NCBI RefSeq assembly: GCF_900101105.1
Contig: NZ_FNGA01000002.1
Coordinates: 562,479 to 626,478, forward strand
DNA from: Maridesulfovibrio ferrireducens
Lineage (GTDB): Bacteria > Desulfobacterota > Desulfovibrionia > Desulfovibrionales > Desulfovibrionaceae
DNA length: 64,000 nucleotides
Reading direction: 5' to 3'
Shown: positions 28,717 through 37,771 of the stretch, piece by piece
Numbering within the stretch: the first letter of the stretch is position 1
Layout of the letters: every line of letters begins with the position of its first letter
Position numbers and translations under genes: made by a program
Notes under the pieces: model-generated
The model's database searches: none
Told to the model about the DNA's origin: nothing
Seen by the model: the letters and a program-made list of their open reading frames with translations, nothing else

Positions 28717-28756
28717 AAAAGCCGCGTTTCCATCAAACTGGAAGCGCGGCTTTTTT
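28717..28756. terminator. Bidirectional terminator, proton ATPase / znuB
   Basis: AAAAGCCGCGTTTCC (28717-28731) pairs with GGAAGCGCGGCTTTT (to 28754, one G-T pair), flanked by A and T tracts between convergent genes. Confidence 0.9.
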
Positions 28757-28775
28757 TTAATTTATAATCACATTT

Positions 28776-29591
28776 TTATACAGTCGAACGACCTTTGATC
28801 TTATTAAGTAAAAGAGAAATAGCAAAACCCACGACACTTACTGCTATAATTGTTGCCCCTGAAGACACATCAAATTCATAAGATAACAACAATCCAGTCA
28901 CGCAAAAAACCATGCTGAGCAAGATTGAAAGAACCATCATTGTATGAAGTGACGAAGTTCTGCTCTCCGCTATCTGCGGAGGGATCGTCAAAAGCGCAAT
29001 GACCAGAATAAGCCCGACAACGCGGATTACCATAACGACGCTTAAGGCAATCAGAGCAAGCATCAAAAAATAAAGTAACGTAACAGGCACACCTCTGGCA
29101 CGGGCAAAATCTTCATCAAAAGACATAGCCCAGAACCCTTTATAACAAACAAAAACAACCGACAGCACAATTCCTGCCAGTACTGCCATCAGCACTAAAT
29201 CAGAATTTGGAGTGGCAAGTATCCCCCCGAAAAGATAACTCATCAAATCAACATTATAACCGGGGGTAATATCGAGCAAAATAATACCCAGAGCCATACC
29301 ACCCGCCCACATAACTCCTATGAAAGTATCTGCTCTATCTTTCACCCGCATGGTCACAAGCGCCATAAGCAACGCCGCACACACGGCAAATGCCGCAGTG
29401 ACCGGAAGCATAGGAAGACCTAGAAAAAACGCCAACCCTACTCCACCATATGAAGCATGAGCGATTCCACCGGCAAGGAGCACGACTCTGTTAACCACAA
29501 CAAGCGCCCCGATAATTCCGCAGATGATGGAAGCCAGCACTCCGGCGATCAAGGCATTCTGCATAAATTCGTAACTAAGTGACTCAATCAT
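28776..29591 (-). CDS. znuB: Metal ABC transporter permease (ZnuB-like)
   Basis: A 271-residue integral membrane protein of the ABC-3 family (zinc/manganese importers) with about eight helices. The start at MIESLSYEFMQ is preceded by GGAAGGAG and overlaps the end of the ATPase gene by eight bases; a longer frame to 29714 would lie inside that gene and is not credible. Family motifs include LAGGIAHASYGGVGLAFFLG. Together with the ATPase it makes the cytoplasmic side of an importer for Zn or Mn. No periplasmic binding protein gene (znuA) is next to it, so that partner lies elsewhere. Confidence 0.9.
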   Translation of the reverse strand: MIESLSYEFMQNALIAGVLASIICGIIGALVVVNRVVLLAGGIAHASYGGVGLAFFLGLPMLPVTAAFAVCAALLMALVTMRVKDRADTFIGVMWAGGMALGIILLDITPGYNVDLMSYLFGGILATPNSDLVLMAVLAGIVLSVVFVCYKGFWAMSFDEDFARARGVPVTLLYFLMLALIALSVVMVIRVVGLILVIALLTIPPQIAESRTSSLHTMMVLSILLSMVFCVTGLLLSYEFDVSSGATIIAVSVVGFAISLLLNKIKGRSTV

Positions 29592-30408
29592 GCCAATCTC
29601 CTTCCGGCTTATCCTCAGATTCAGCATGAAATTCAAGCACTCTATGCGGAAGCTCTCCATGCGTAACAAGCTCAATGGGACATGATCCGCGCTCGTTTTC
29701 TCCGTAAGCTTCACTTAATAATTCGCGGGTTATTTTAGGCTGGTCATGCATATGAACTTTTCTATTAACACATGCCACCGACTTAACACCCTGCCCAAGA
29801 ACAGAAATATCATGGCTGACCATAATTACCGTCATATCCTGATTCAATTCCCGAAGCAGGCAGTACAAACTGTTTTTTCCAGCCTGATCAACGCTCGCCG
29901 TCGGTTCATCAAGTAAGATGATTTGAGGTTCATCAACAATAGCGCGAGCAATAAACACACGCTGTTTCTGACCACCTGAAAGATCTGAAATTCTCCGATT
30001 GATGAGCGAGAGCATTCCCACACGATCAAGAGCCTTTTCCACATCAGCAGAAGCATTTCCGGCAAACCTTATGCCGAAAACACCTTTAATACTGGGAGAA
30101 ACTTTCCCCATAAGAACCGCATCGCGCACTGTAATCGGAAAACTTTCCGAAACAGATGTATACTGAGGCATATATCCTATCTGTCCGCCATGCTTCCCGG
30201 GCGCCTTTCCAAGAATCTCAACACAACCTTTCTTAGGCTTAAGCAGACCCAGCAAGAGCTTAAGCAATGTTGTCTTGCCTCCTCCGTTCGGGCCGAGCAC
30301 AGCAAGATAATCCCCTTTTAAAATATCAAAACTCACGTCATCTATGACGTCATGAGGGCCATATCCGAAGCTAACATTCGAAAAACTTATAACTTTTTCG
30401 GAGCTCAT
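29584..30408 (-). CDS. znuC: Metal ABC transporter ATP-binding protein (ZnuC-like)
   Basis: A 274-residue ABC ATPase: Walker A GPNGGGKTT (39-47), signature LSGGQKQRV, Walker B IILLDEPTASVD and the H-loop MVSHDI are intact. The C-terminal extension after about residue 235 is rich in His, Glu and Asp (ends GDWHD), and may bind metal or modulate activity; that is inference. GGAGG precedes the ATG. First gene of a two-gene operon with the permease. Metal specificity (Zn, Mn or Fe) is not readable from the ATPase. Confidence 0.9.
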   Translation of the reverse strand: MSSEKVISFSNVSFGYGPHDVIDDVSFDILKGDYLAVLGPNGGGKTTLLKLLLGLLKPKKGCVEILGKAPGKHGGQIGYMPQYTSVSESFPITVRDAVLMGKVSPSIKGVFGIRFAGNASADVEKALDRVGMLSLINRRISDLSGGQKQRVFIARAIVDEPQIILLDEPTASVDQAGKNSLYCLLRELNQDMTVIMVSHDISVLGQGVKSVACVNRKVHMHDQPKITRELLSEAYGENERGSCPIELVTHGELPHRVLEFHAESEDKPEGDWHD

Positions 30409-30636
30409 TGCTGTAAAAAACCTCCGGCAAACTCGATAAAGAGCATATAATTAAACCAAAATTGAAACATACACATCCAATATAATGTCAAAATAATACT
30501 TTTTACAACAAAAACAACGAGGTAACTTCTTTTTTATAACTAAAAACACATTAGCACGCTTGCGCCTTGATCGACAAATCGGTACGTATTGGCAGCTAAC
30601 AAGACTTAATTAATCAATTATTCGGAGACAAATAAA

Positions 30637-31656
30637 ATGCGCGCATTTGCAAGTGATAACTACGCGGGAGTTCATCCCGACATAATGGAAGCAATTATCA
30701 ACGCCAATAGTGATGATATGAGTTCCTACGGTAACGATCCAATTTCAGAAGCAGCGAAAAATCTATTTTTAGAACATTTCGGAAAAGACGCCAAAGTTTT
30801 CTTCATGGGAACCGGAACAGCGACCAATACACTAATTCTTAAGCATATAACAACAAGTTGGAACAGTGTAATTTGCGCCGACACGGCACATATCAATGTT
30901 GACGAATGCGGATCAGTCGAAGCTGTCGCCGGAGTTAAAATTATTCATGCCGAAGCCGTCAACGGCAAGATCAGTGTAGAATCAATCAAACCCCTCCTGT
31001 TTGATGAAAAAGATGTTCACCGAAGCCAGCCTGCTGTTATTTCAATAACTCAGAATACGGAACTGGGAACAGTTTACACACTTGCTGAAACCAAAGCCAT
31101 TTGCGACTACGCACATGAAAAAGGTCTGCTGGTCCATATGGACGGAGCCAGACTTGCTAACGCAGCCGCAACGCTTGGTGCCACTTTTAAAGAAATGACC
31201 ATTGATTGCGGAGTTGATGTTCTTTCCTTCGGCGGCACTAAAAACGGGTGCATGTGCGCTGAAGCTGCGGTCTTCATTAATCCTGAAATCGGTAAGGATT
31301 TTGAATTTGTCCGTAAGCAGGGCATGCAGCTTGTTTCTAAAATGCGCTATATAGGCGCACAATTTAAAGCTCTGCTGACTGATGAACTGTGGCTTAAAAA
31401 TGCACGCAGATCCAACGAACTAGCGGCTCTTCTCGCGCAAAAGGTTCAGGGAATCAGTGAAGTACAGATTACCCGTCCAGTGGAAGCCAATGCTGTTTTT
31501 GCCATCATTCCTGCGCACTGCATCCCGCAGTTGCAAGAAAAATTTCCTTTCTACGTATGGAATGAAGCCACCGGAGAAGTTCGCTGGATGGCTTCATGGT
31601 CAACAACGGAAGAAGATATTGAGAACTTTGTCAGCGCGCTGAAAGAATTGATTTAA
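30637..31656 (+). CDS. ltaE: Low-specificity L-threonine aldolase
   Basis: A 339-residue fold-type I PLP enzyme that splits threonine and allo-threonine to glycine and acetaldehyde. The PLP lysine is K202 in SFGGTKNG and D169 in VHMDGARLANA supports the cofactor; the N-terminal FASDNYAGVHP and MGTGTATN motifs match the family. Length is typical. GGAG precedes the ATG. A single gene, divergent from znuC, closed by its own terminator. Confidence 0.92.
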   Translation: MRAFASDNYAGVHPDIMEAIINANSDDMSSYGNDPISEAAKNLFLEHFGKDAKVFFMGTGTATNTLILKHITTSWNSVICADTAHINVDECGSVEAVAGVKIIHAEAVNGKISVESIKPLLFDEKDVHRSQPAVISITQNTELGTVYTLAETKAICDYAHEKGLLVHMDGARLANAAATLGATFKEMTIDCGVDVLSFGGTKNGCMCAEAAVFINPEIGKDFEFVRKQGMQLVSKMRYIGAQFKALLTDELWLKNARRSNELAALLAQKVQGISEVQITRPVEANAVFAIIPAHCIPQLQEKFPFYVWNEATGEVRWMASWSTTEEDIENFVSALKELI

Positions 31657-31696
31657 TCTTATAAATTCAGACTCGCCACAATCAGGATTTAAAAAG

Positions 31697-31730
31697 AAAG
31701 CCTCTCACTCAAAAAGTGGGAGGCTTTTTC
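31697..31730 (+). terminator. Terminator after ltaE
   Basis: AAAGCCTCTCACT (31697-31709) pairs with AGTGGGAGGCTTT (31715-31727, one G-T pair) and a T run follows. Confidence 0.9.
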
Positions 31731-31835
31731 ATTTACCATTTGAAGTATAACTTCAAAGCGACATTCCTCTTACAATTTGCCCCTCTTTATTATACTTCAA
31801 TGATTTTAAAATATAACCATCTATATTACAAACAC

Positions 31836-31863
31836 AAAAAAACAGGGAGTAAAACCCCCTGTT
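31836..31863 (-). terminator. Terminator after the 117-residue hypothetical gene
   Basis: AACAGGG (31841-31847) pairs with CCCTGTT (31857-31863); on the minus strand a T tract follows the hairpin. Confidence 0.7.
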
Positions 31864-31898
31864 AATCTATTTATACTTGCAAAAAACTATAAAAATAA

Positions 31899-32252
31899 CT
31901 ACTGAATAGTCCCAAGATCAGTTTTCATATGCCAATGTTCTCTCGGTATAGGAATACAGAAACTGCGGGTAGCAACGTCGGCACAGAGGATCAACCCTTT
32001 TGAATCCTGATCCCAGAAAACTCTATCTATAAAAAAGGCTATAGCCTGAGAATCAGTCAGTTTTTCAGGTTGGCTGCCCGGAAGAAATCTTTGCATTACG
32101 GCTGATGCGGCCTTTTTAAGAGTATTAACGGCAACTGTAGAAATGGCTACATCCTGAAAATCAAGTTCATGTAGAACTGCGCTTTCGCCAGCCATTACTT
32201 CAGCGATCTTTACCCGTTCTTCTGCAACGTCGGACTTAATAGAGTTGTTCAT
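31899..32252 (-). CDS. Hypothetical cytoplasmic protein, 117 aa
   Basis: The start at MNNSIKSDV follows a strong GAGGAGG ribosome site; the frame can extend five codons upstream but without support. The product is soluble, with no signal or membrane segment, an Ala/Val-rich helical middle, and a C-terminal part with FFIDRVFWDQDSKG and FCIPIPREHWHMKTDLG. I do not recognise a family. It is a single gene divergent from the TreZ-like gene and ends in its own terminator. Confidence 0.7.
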   Translation of the reverse strand: MNNSIKSDVAEERVKIAEVMAGESAVLHELDFQDVAISTVAVNTLKKAASAVMQRFLPGSQPEKLTDSQAIAFFIDRVFWDQDSKGLILCADVATRSFCIPIPREHWHMKTDLGTIQ

Positions 32253-32379
32253 GGTCTGCCTCCTCATTGTGTTACGAGATGCAAGTACTCATTCACATGC
32301 AAAAGACGGTCCGAATGAAGCGTGTCTTTATTATAACTCAAAACAAAATTAAAAACCAAAAAGCATTACGAGAGCAAGA

Positions 32380-34224
32380 ATGAAAAAAGCACACTTCGGC
32401 GCACAGGTTGATAATAACGGAAACTGCACATTCAGATTATTTGCTCCCCACATCCAAGATGTCGGAATGACTTTAAATACCAAACCGGATCACACTTTCA
32501 TGCTGTCCCCCGCCGAACATGGGTTTCATGAACTGACCATAAACGATATTGCACCTGACTCCTCTTATTCGTTTCTGCTGGATGGATCAAAAAAATTCCC
32601 GGACCCAGCATCATTATGGCAGCCGGAAGGCTTAAATTCCTATTCAACTATCTTTGATCATCATAAATTTGACTGGAAAGGAGACAATTTTTCCGGTCTG
32701 CCTATCCATGAAATGATCATCTACGAAGCCCATATAGGAACTTTCAGCAAGGAAGGCACTATCCACGGGCTTATGTCTAAACTCGACCATCTGTCTGAAC
32801 TTGGAATCAACACACTGGAACTTATGCCTGTCGCACAATTTGCAGGCAGCAGAGGATGGGGAAATGAAACTATTTTTCCATATGCAGTCCACAATAGCTA
32901 CGGAACACCGGATGAATTAAAAGCTCTAGTTAAAGCGTCTCACAAGCTAGGCATTGCGGTAGTTTTAGATGTAGAATTCTGCCAGCACTGCTTCATGAAA
33001 GATTTCAACGCAGCTTACACCCCCTTTTTCAGTGATAGTCGCACCATGGCATGGGGAAAAACCATAAATTTCGATGAGGAATACAGTTTCGGTGTTCGCG
33101 AATTTTATATCCAGTGTGCTCTTTCATGGCTTCGCGATTTTCATATCGACGGACTGCGCATAAATAACACACACTCAATTCTCGATCAAAGTCCGGTCCA
33201 TTTTCTGGAAGAACTGTCTGTTAGAATCAGATCTTTTGAAAATAAAAATAAAAGAAAATGTGTTTTGATAATCGATGACAAACACAACTCTCCACGCCCT
33301 ATTATGCCAGCTGATAAAGGAGGATTCGGGCTTGATGCGTTATGGAGTGATGATTTTCACCATGCACTTCATCACAGAATTACAGGCGATGTAAACGGGG
33401 TCTTCCGCGACTATAGTTCACCAGAAAAAATGGTCTCAGCCATGCAGCACGGCTTCGCATACAGAGGACAATTCTCTGAACATCGCAAAAGGATTCACGG
33501 ATGCAACCAGCAGGAACTTTCAGGTTCTAAATTGATCGTATACTCTCAGAACCATGATCAAACCATTTGTTCCGGAGACGAATGCAGGACAATCAAAAAA
33601 GCAGGATTTGAGGCAGCAAAACTTAGTGCCGGAGCAACACTGCTCTCTCCATATACCCCACTACTTTTCATGGGGGAAGAGTATGGAGAAACAGCACCGT
33701 TCCATTATTTTTCTGACAGCGTTGAAGCCCCGCTGCCGAGTGCATTCAATGAACAAGAACTGGATTCTCTCTCCTTTGAAGCACCAGATCCTTATGAAGA
33801 TTCGACATTCACCAGCAGTCATCTCGACTGGAATAAAAAAGAATCCGAACAAGGCAAGTCCATGTTTGAGTTCTATAAAAAGTTACTTACTTTAAGGCGG
33901 GAACACCCCGTTCTAAAAGAACCATGCCACAGCAGATGCCAAGTTCAAGAGCTCCAGCCAGGGCTTATCATGATGATCAGAAACCCCTCGGCATCTGATG
34001 GAAGATACGCCTCAATAATTTTTAATTTCAACAAAACCGCAATATCCGAAAAACTTGAAGCGTACCTGCCGAAAGGACCATGGACACTTGAACTTTACAG
34101 TGCGGCAAAAGCTTTCGGAGGGGATCAGTCACCTCTGGACAAAATATTATCCGACAGCACCCCTTTGAAACTGGCTCCGCAATCGTTCGCATTATATTTT
34201 CACACGCCGCTGAATATATATTAA
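32380..34224 (+). CDS. TreZ-like GH13 protein with substituted catalytic residues
   Basis: A 614-residue homologue of malto-oligosyltrehalose trehalohydrolase: an N-terminal CBM48-like domain (about 1-95), a GH13 barrel (about 105-500) and a C-terminal beta domain. Family landmarks such as GGFGLDALWSDDFHHALH (314-331) and QNHDQ (390-394) are kept. The nucleophile region reads DGLRINNTH, giving N262 where the family has Asp; the acid/base region reads LIIDDKHN, giving D299 where Glu is expected; and conserved region I (DVVYNH) reads DVEFCQ. It is therefore probably not a normal hydrolase and could be a binding or regulatory protein. It precedes malQ by 102 bases. Confidence 0.85.
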   Translation: MKKAHFGAQVDNNGNCTFRLFAPHIQDVGMTLNTKPDHTFMLSPAEHGFHELTINDIAPDSSYSFLLDGSKKFPDPASLWQPEGLNSYSTIFDHHKFDWKGDNFSGLPIHEMIIYEAHIGTFSKEGTIHGLMSKLDHLSELGINTLELMPVAQFAGSRGWGNETIFPYAVHNSYGTPDELKALVKASHKLGIAVVLDVEFCQHCFMKDFNAAYTPFFSDSRTMAWGKTINFDEEYSFGVREFYIQCALSWLRDFHIDGLRINNTHSILDQSPVHFLEELSVRIRSFENKNKRKCVLIIDDKHNSPRPIMPADKGGFGLDALWSDDFHHALHHRITGDVNGVFRDYSSPEKMVSAMQHGFAYRGQFSEHRKRIHGCNQQELSGSKLIVYSQNHDQTICSGDECRTIKKAGFEAAKLSAGATLLSPYTPLLFMGEEYGETAPFHYFSDSVEAPLPSAFNEQELDSLSFEAPDPYEDSTFTSSHLDWNKKESEQGKSMFEFYKKLLTLRREHPVLKEPCHSRCQVQELQPGLIMMIRNPSASDGRYASIIFNFNKTAISEKLEAYLPKGPWTLELYSAAKAFGGDQSPLDKILSDSTPLKLAPQSFALYFHTPLNIY

Positions 34225-34326
34225 TTACGATTTTGTTTCATAGCTGAATATAAAGTAGCTGGACAGACTTCCCATGCTCTGAGATATTGTATGGGTATCG
34301 TCTTTCGTCAGCAAAAGGAGTTCAAT

Positions 34327-35838
34327 ATGAAACGTTCCAGTGGAATACTTCTCCACTTTACATCACTGCCTTCAAGATTCGGAGTCGGTGATATTGGGCC
34401 TGCGGCATATGAATTTGCAGATTTCCTCGCCGAAGCCGGGCAACGGTTTTGGCAGGTTCTGCCGATAACTCCTACATCCAGTAAACTTTGCAATTCTCCC
34501 TACTCCGGCTTTTCAGCTTTTGCCGCAAGCCCGCTACTGATAAGCCCCGAACTTATGGTTGATTACGGTCTGCTGAGTGAAGAAGAAATTAAAGAATTTG
34601 TCATCCCGGACTCCGATAAAGCGGACTTTGATGCGGCGGCCCATGCTAAAGAGACTCTGCTCCGCATGGCCTTCTCACGAGTTGCAAACGACTTGCTGAA
34701 TGACCCCGTATTTTCCCAGTTTATATGGGACAACATGCACTGGGTTAATGATTTTGCGCTGTTCACGGCTCTCAAACAGGACTTCAACGGTGACAGCTGG
34801 ACCAAATGGCCCGAGGATATCCGCGAAAGAACTGAAGAAGGTATGCGCTACTGGGGCGAGTTGTTAGCACGCGAAATATTGTTTGTTAAATTCTGCCAGT
34901 GGATATTTTTCCGTCAATGGGGACAACTTAGAGATCACCTTGCCGAGATCGGTGTCGAGCTTATCGGAGATATCCCGATTTATGTTACCCACGACAGTTC
35001 GGATGTGTGGGCTAACCGCAAAATTTTCAAGCTTGATGAAAACGGTGAATCATGGTGTGTCGCAGGGGTTCCACCGGATTACTTCAGCAAAAAAGGACAG
35101 CTATGGGGAAATCCGGTTTATGACTGGGCCGTTCTTGAACAGGAGGGATTCGGATGGTGGATCAGTCGGTTAAAACACAATCTAGGTCTTTATAACTGGG
35201 CCAGACTTGACCATTTCAGAGGATTTTCCGCCTACTGGGAAATTCCCGCCGAGGCACAGTCAGCGATAGACGGGTATTGGGTTCCAGCCCCCGGACATAA
35301 GCTGTTTGAAAGACTTTCCTGCGAAGAAGGATGTTTGCGTATTATTGCAGAAGATCTGGGCCATATAACACCGGATGTAGCTTATCTTAAAGACCGCTTT
35401 CAACTGCCCGGCATGAATATTCTGCAATTCTCTTTCGGCAGTGATATCGGCATCTGCGGAGACGCTCTCCACAATCACAGACGAAATTCTGTCGTATATA
35501 CAGGCACTCATGACAATAACACCAACCGAGGCTGGTTCAATCAGGATGCAGATGAAATAAGCCGCAAAAATATGCTGTCATATCTAGGTCATGACTGGAT
35601 AGATGAATCCAAAATCTCATGGGAGCTGATCAGACTTTTGATGTCCAGCGTCGGCTGTCTGTGTATTTTTCAGGCTCAGGATTTACTGAACCTTGGCGGG
35701 GAAGCTCGCATGAACGTTCCCGGGGAAGCCGATGGAAACTGGGGATGGAAGCTCGTGCCGGGACAACTTACGCCGCTGATACGCGAGCGTCTCGGTGAAA
35801 TGACGGAGATTTTCGGACGCACCAGCCGAATAGATTAA
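34327..35838 (+). CDS. malQ: 4-alpha-glucanotransferase (amylomaltase)
   Basis: A 503-residue GH77 enzyme that moves maltosyl or glucan units between alpha-1,4-glucans. The start at MKRSSGILLHFTSLPS follows AAAAGGAG; an upstream ATG at 34291 lacks one. Nucleophile D295 in WARLDHFRGF, acid/base E342 in IIAEDLGHITPDV and D396 in YTGTHDNNT are intact. Works with glycogen phosphorylase (47.1-49.6 kb) on storage or imported glucans. Lies just downstream of the TreZ-like gene and is probably cotranscribed with it. Confidence 0.96.
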   Translation: MKRSSGILLHFTSLPSRFGVGDIGPAAYEFADFLAEAGQRFWQVLPITPTSSKLCNSPYSGFSAFAASPLLISPELMVDYGLLSEEEIKEFVIPDSDKADFDAAAHAKETLLRMAFSRVANDLLNDPVFSQFIWDNMHWVNDFALFTALKQDFNGDSWTKWPEDIRERTEEGMRYWGELLAREILFVKFCQWIFFRQWGQLRDHLAEIGVELIGDIPIYVTHDSSDVWANRKIFKLDENGESWCVAGVPPDYFSKKGQLWGNPVYDWAVLEQEGFGWWISRLKHNLGLYNWARLDHFRGFSAYWEIPAEAQSAIDGYWVPAPGHKLFERLSCEEGCLRIIAEDLGHITPDVAYLKDRFQLPGMNILQFSFGSDIGICGDALHNHRRNSVVYTGTHDNNTNRGWFNQDADEISRKNMLSYLGHDWIDESKISWELIRLLMSSVGCLCIFQAQDLLNLGGEARMNVPGEADGNWGWKLVPGQLTPLIRERLGEMTEIFGRTSRID

Positions 35839-35876
35839 GTCAAAGATTAATCAATATTAATAGACTTTTACAGAAA

Positions 35877-36521
35877 CTATTTCCGCCCGATGTAATAGAA
35901 ACCGTTAGCGCGGTTTCCATTCATTGTGGTGTAAACCACCTTTTTATGCTCAAGAACCGTAAATAGACTTAACAATTCTTTGATACGTTCATCTGAAAAA
36001 TGACGTAGAATTCCGCCGCCCTCAATTTCAAATATTCCATAAGTTCCGTGCAGCTTTTGAAAGTGGTCATATCTTTCAAGATTACGCTCATCAGTGTTCA
36101 GCATAAAATCATTAATATAAAGAACTCCACCCGGTTTCAAAACGCGGTAGACCTCATTCATAACCTGATCCTGATCTTTATTATCCGGTATACAGGTGAG
36201 CACTGCGACAAGAAATGCCGCATCAACGGATTGATCTTTGAAAGGAATAATTCCGTTTTCTAAAGGCTGTACATCAAGCTCACGACTATCATCCATAAGC
36301 CTCTGTCGTAAGGCTGCGGAAGGTTCCACTCCCTTCACACGGGTAAAACCCTCGCCAATCAGCCCTCTCATTACGCGCCCATATCCGCATCCTACATCCA
36401 GAATATCAGCGTCACTGGAAACATATTTCTTAAATTCATCGAATTGTACCGGAGTGGAAAAGTTTTTCAAAGAACCTTTCTCTTCCCAATATTCGGAATA
36501 GTTACTCGAATCTAAAGTCAT
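35877..36521 (-). CDS. Class I SAM-dependent methyltransferase
   Basis: A 214-residue protein with a Rossmann-type methyltransferase fold: motif I DVGCGYGRV (42-50), an acidic residue after strand 2 (VKGVEPS), and the motif IV region DAAFLVAVLTCIPD. The late FMLNTDERNLERY and the C-terminal variable part give no substrate. It resembles the broad UbiE/methyltransferase-11 group. It lies 24 bases after the FMN-binding protein gene on the minus strand, so the two may form an operon. Confidence 0.85.
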   Translation of the reverse strand: MTLDSSNYSEYWEEKGSLKNFSTPVQFDEFKKYVSSDADILDVGCGYGRVMRGLIGEGFTRVKGVEPSAALRQRLMDDSRELDVQPLENGIIPFKDQSVDAAFLVAVLTCIPDNKDQDQVMNEVYRVLKPGGVLYINDFMLNTDERNLERYDHFQKLHGTYGIFEIEGGGILRHFSDERIKELLSLFTVLEHKKVVYTTMNGNRANGFYYIGRK

Positions 36522-36545
36522 AAATACTCTCTGTTTATATTGAGT

Positions 36546-37016
36546 TTATTCCCTGTCCACGAGCCTTGCGGTAGCTGTTGTGATCATTATTTCAACAACT
36601 TCTACAGCTCGCGCAGCAGAACTATCAATGTCCCCTTTTTTACCGCTGTACTGCTCCATAATCAAATTCAAAGCAACGACTTTTTCATGATCTTCAAGAA
36701 GACGAGGAACTCCGCATCCGACAACTGAACGGAATGCACATCCCCAATTGCAGGGTTTTTCAGAGGGTTGCAGTTTATGCGAGGCAACCACACTGAAACC
36801 AACTTCCTCTCCTAAAGCCAACGCAGATATTTTGCGGCCTGTTTTAGATGAATGAATATATATTGCACCGGGTTTAAAACCGTAATTAACAGGAACAGAA
36901 TAAATCCCTTCACTGTCTTTTAATGCCAGATGAAGAACTTCCCCTTCACGTAAAACCTCAGCGATAACAGATTCATCACTGGTAACGCCTTTCCTGAGCT
37001 TAATATCTTTAGACAT
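36546..37016 (-). CDS. Pyridoxamine 5'-phosphate oxidase-like FMN-binding protein
   Basis: A 156-residue split-barrel flavin protein of the NimA/PPOX-related type: EVLHLALKDSEGIYSVPVNYGF and IYIHSSKTGRKISALA follow the family pattern. Two in-frame ATGs lie side by side; the second (37016) has AGGAG at proper spacing, while the first is too close. Relatives bind FMN, F420 or heme, and function here is unknown. A pair of Cys (CNWGC) and a third (GCG) are unusual and could hold a metal or disulfide. Upstream of the methyltransferase gene. Confidence 0.8.
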   Translation of the reverse strand: MSKDIKLRKGVTSDESVIAEVLREGEVLHLALKDSEGIYSVPVNYGFKPGAIYIHSSKTGRKISALALGEEVGFSVVASHKLQPSEKPCNWGCAFRSVVGCGVPRLLEDHEKVVALNLIMEQYSGKKGDIDSSAARAVEVVEIMITTATARLVDRE

Positions 37017-37063
37017 ACTCATCTCCTCTTTATTCTGTCAGTTAAAGAGTATAAACATATTCC

Positions 37064-37771
37064 ATGCCGATTCATACACGAATATCCATCATTATCCCTG
37101 TATTCAATGAGCAGGCAACTATTAATAGTTGTCTCAATAATGTCAAAGCCAGCCTCGGCAATGACTGTAAAATTATTGTGGTGGACGGATCTATAAACGG
37201 ATCAACAAATATTTGCATCGAAGATAAAAACATAATTAAAATTTGCGGACAAGCGGGCCGTGCTGCTCAAATGAACGCGGGAGCAAAAATGGCTACTGGA
37301 GAAATACTTTTATTTCTTCATGCTGATACGATACTGCCTCCGAATTCCGCCCCCCTTATCCGTGAAACATTGGATGCTCCGGGAGCAGCGGCAGGTGCGT
37401 TCAGCCTCAGCTTTGATGACAACTCAGCCATCATGCGCCTGATTTCCTTCGTAGGAAATCTTCGCACACGAATAGAACGAGTTCCATACGGAGATCAAGC
37501 CCCGTTCATAAAAAAGGAAACTTTTCTTGAACTGGGATGTTTCCCGCTGATACCCATTATGGAAGATGTTGAATTTTTCAGAAATATTAAAAGAAAAAGG
37601 TTCGAAATAGTTATCCTGAAAGAATCTGTAATAACTTCAGCCCGCAGATATAAACAGATGGGTATGATTCGAGGATTTTTAAGAAACTGGCTATTGAGAA
37701 TATTGCATTTATGCGGAGTCAGTCCATTTACTCTTAAAAAATTGTACTCTGATAATGGAGACAAAAATTGA
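37064..37771 (+). CDS. Family 2 glycosyltransferase, transferase 2 rSAM/selenodomain-associated type
   Basis: A 235-residue GT2-fold protein: ISIIIPVFNEQ (8-18), IIVVDGS, GRAAQMNAGAKMATGEILLFLHADT (the DXD-like region) and RVPYGDQAPFI are the features of the TIGR04283 group. In other genomes these genes pair with the next gene type (TIGR04282) and often with a radical-SAM/selenodomain protein linked to arsenosugar synthesis. The partner is next door (4-base overlap) but no radical-SAM protein of that type is in the window, so the product is unknown. Confidence 0.85.
   Translation: MPIHTRISIIIPVFNEQATINSCLNNVKASLGNDCKIIVVDGSINGSTNICIEDKNIIKICGQAGRAAQMNAGAKMATGEILLFLHADTILPPNSAPLIRETLDAPGAAAGAFSLSFDDNSAIMRLISFVGNLRTRIERVPYGDQAPFIKKETFLELGCFPLIPIMEDVEFFRNIKRKRFEIVILKESVITSARRYKQMGMIRGFLRNWLLRILHLCGVSPFTLKKLYSDNGDKN

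Noticed and set aside
29592-29714. N-terminal extension of the znuB frame
   Set aside because: It overlaps znuC by over 120 bases; the later ATG has a perfect ribosome site.
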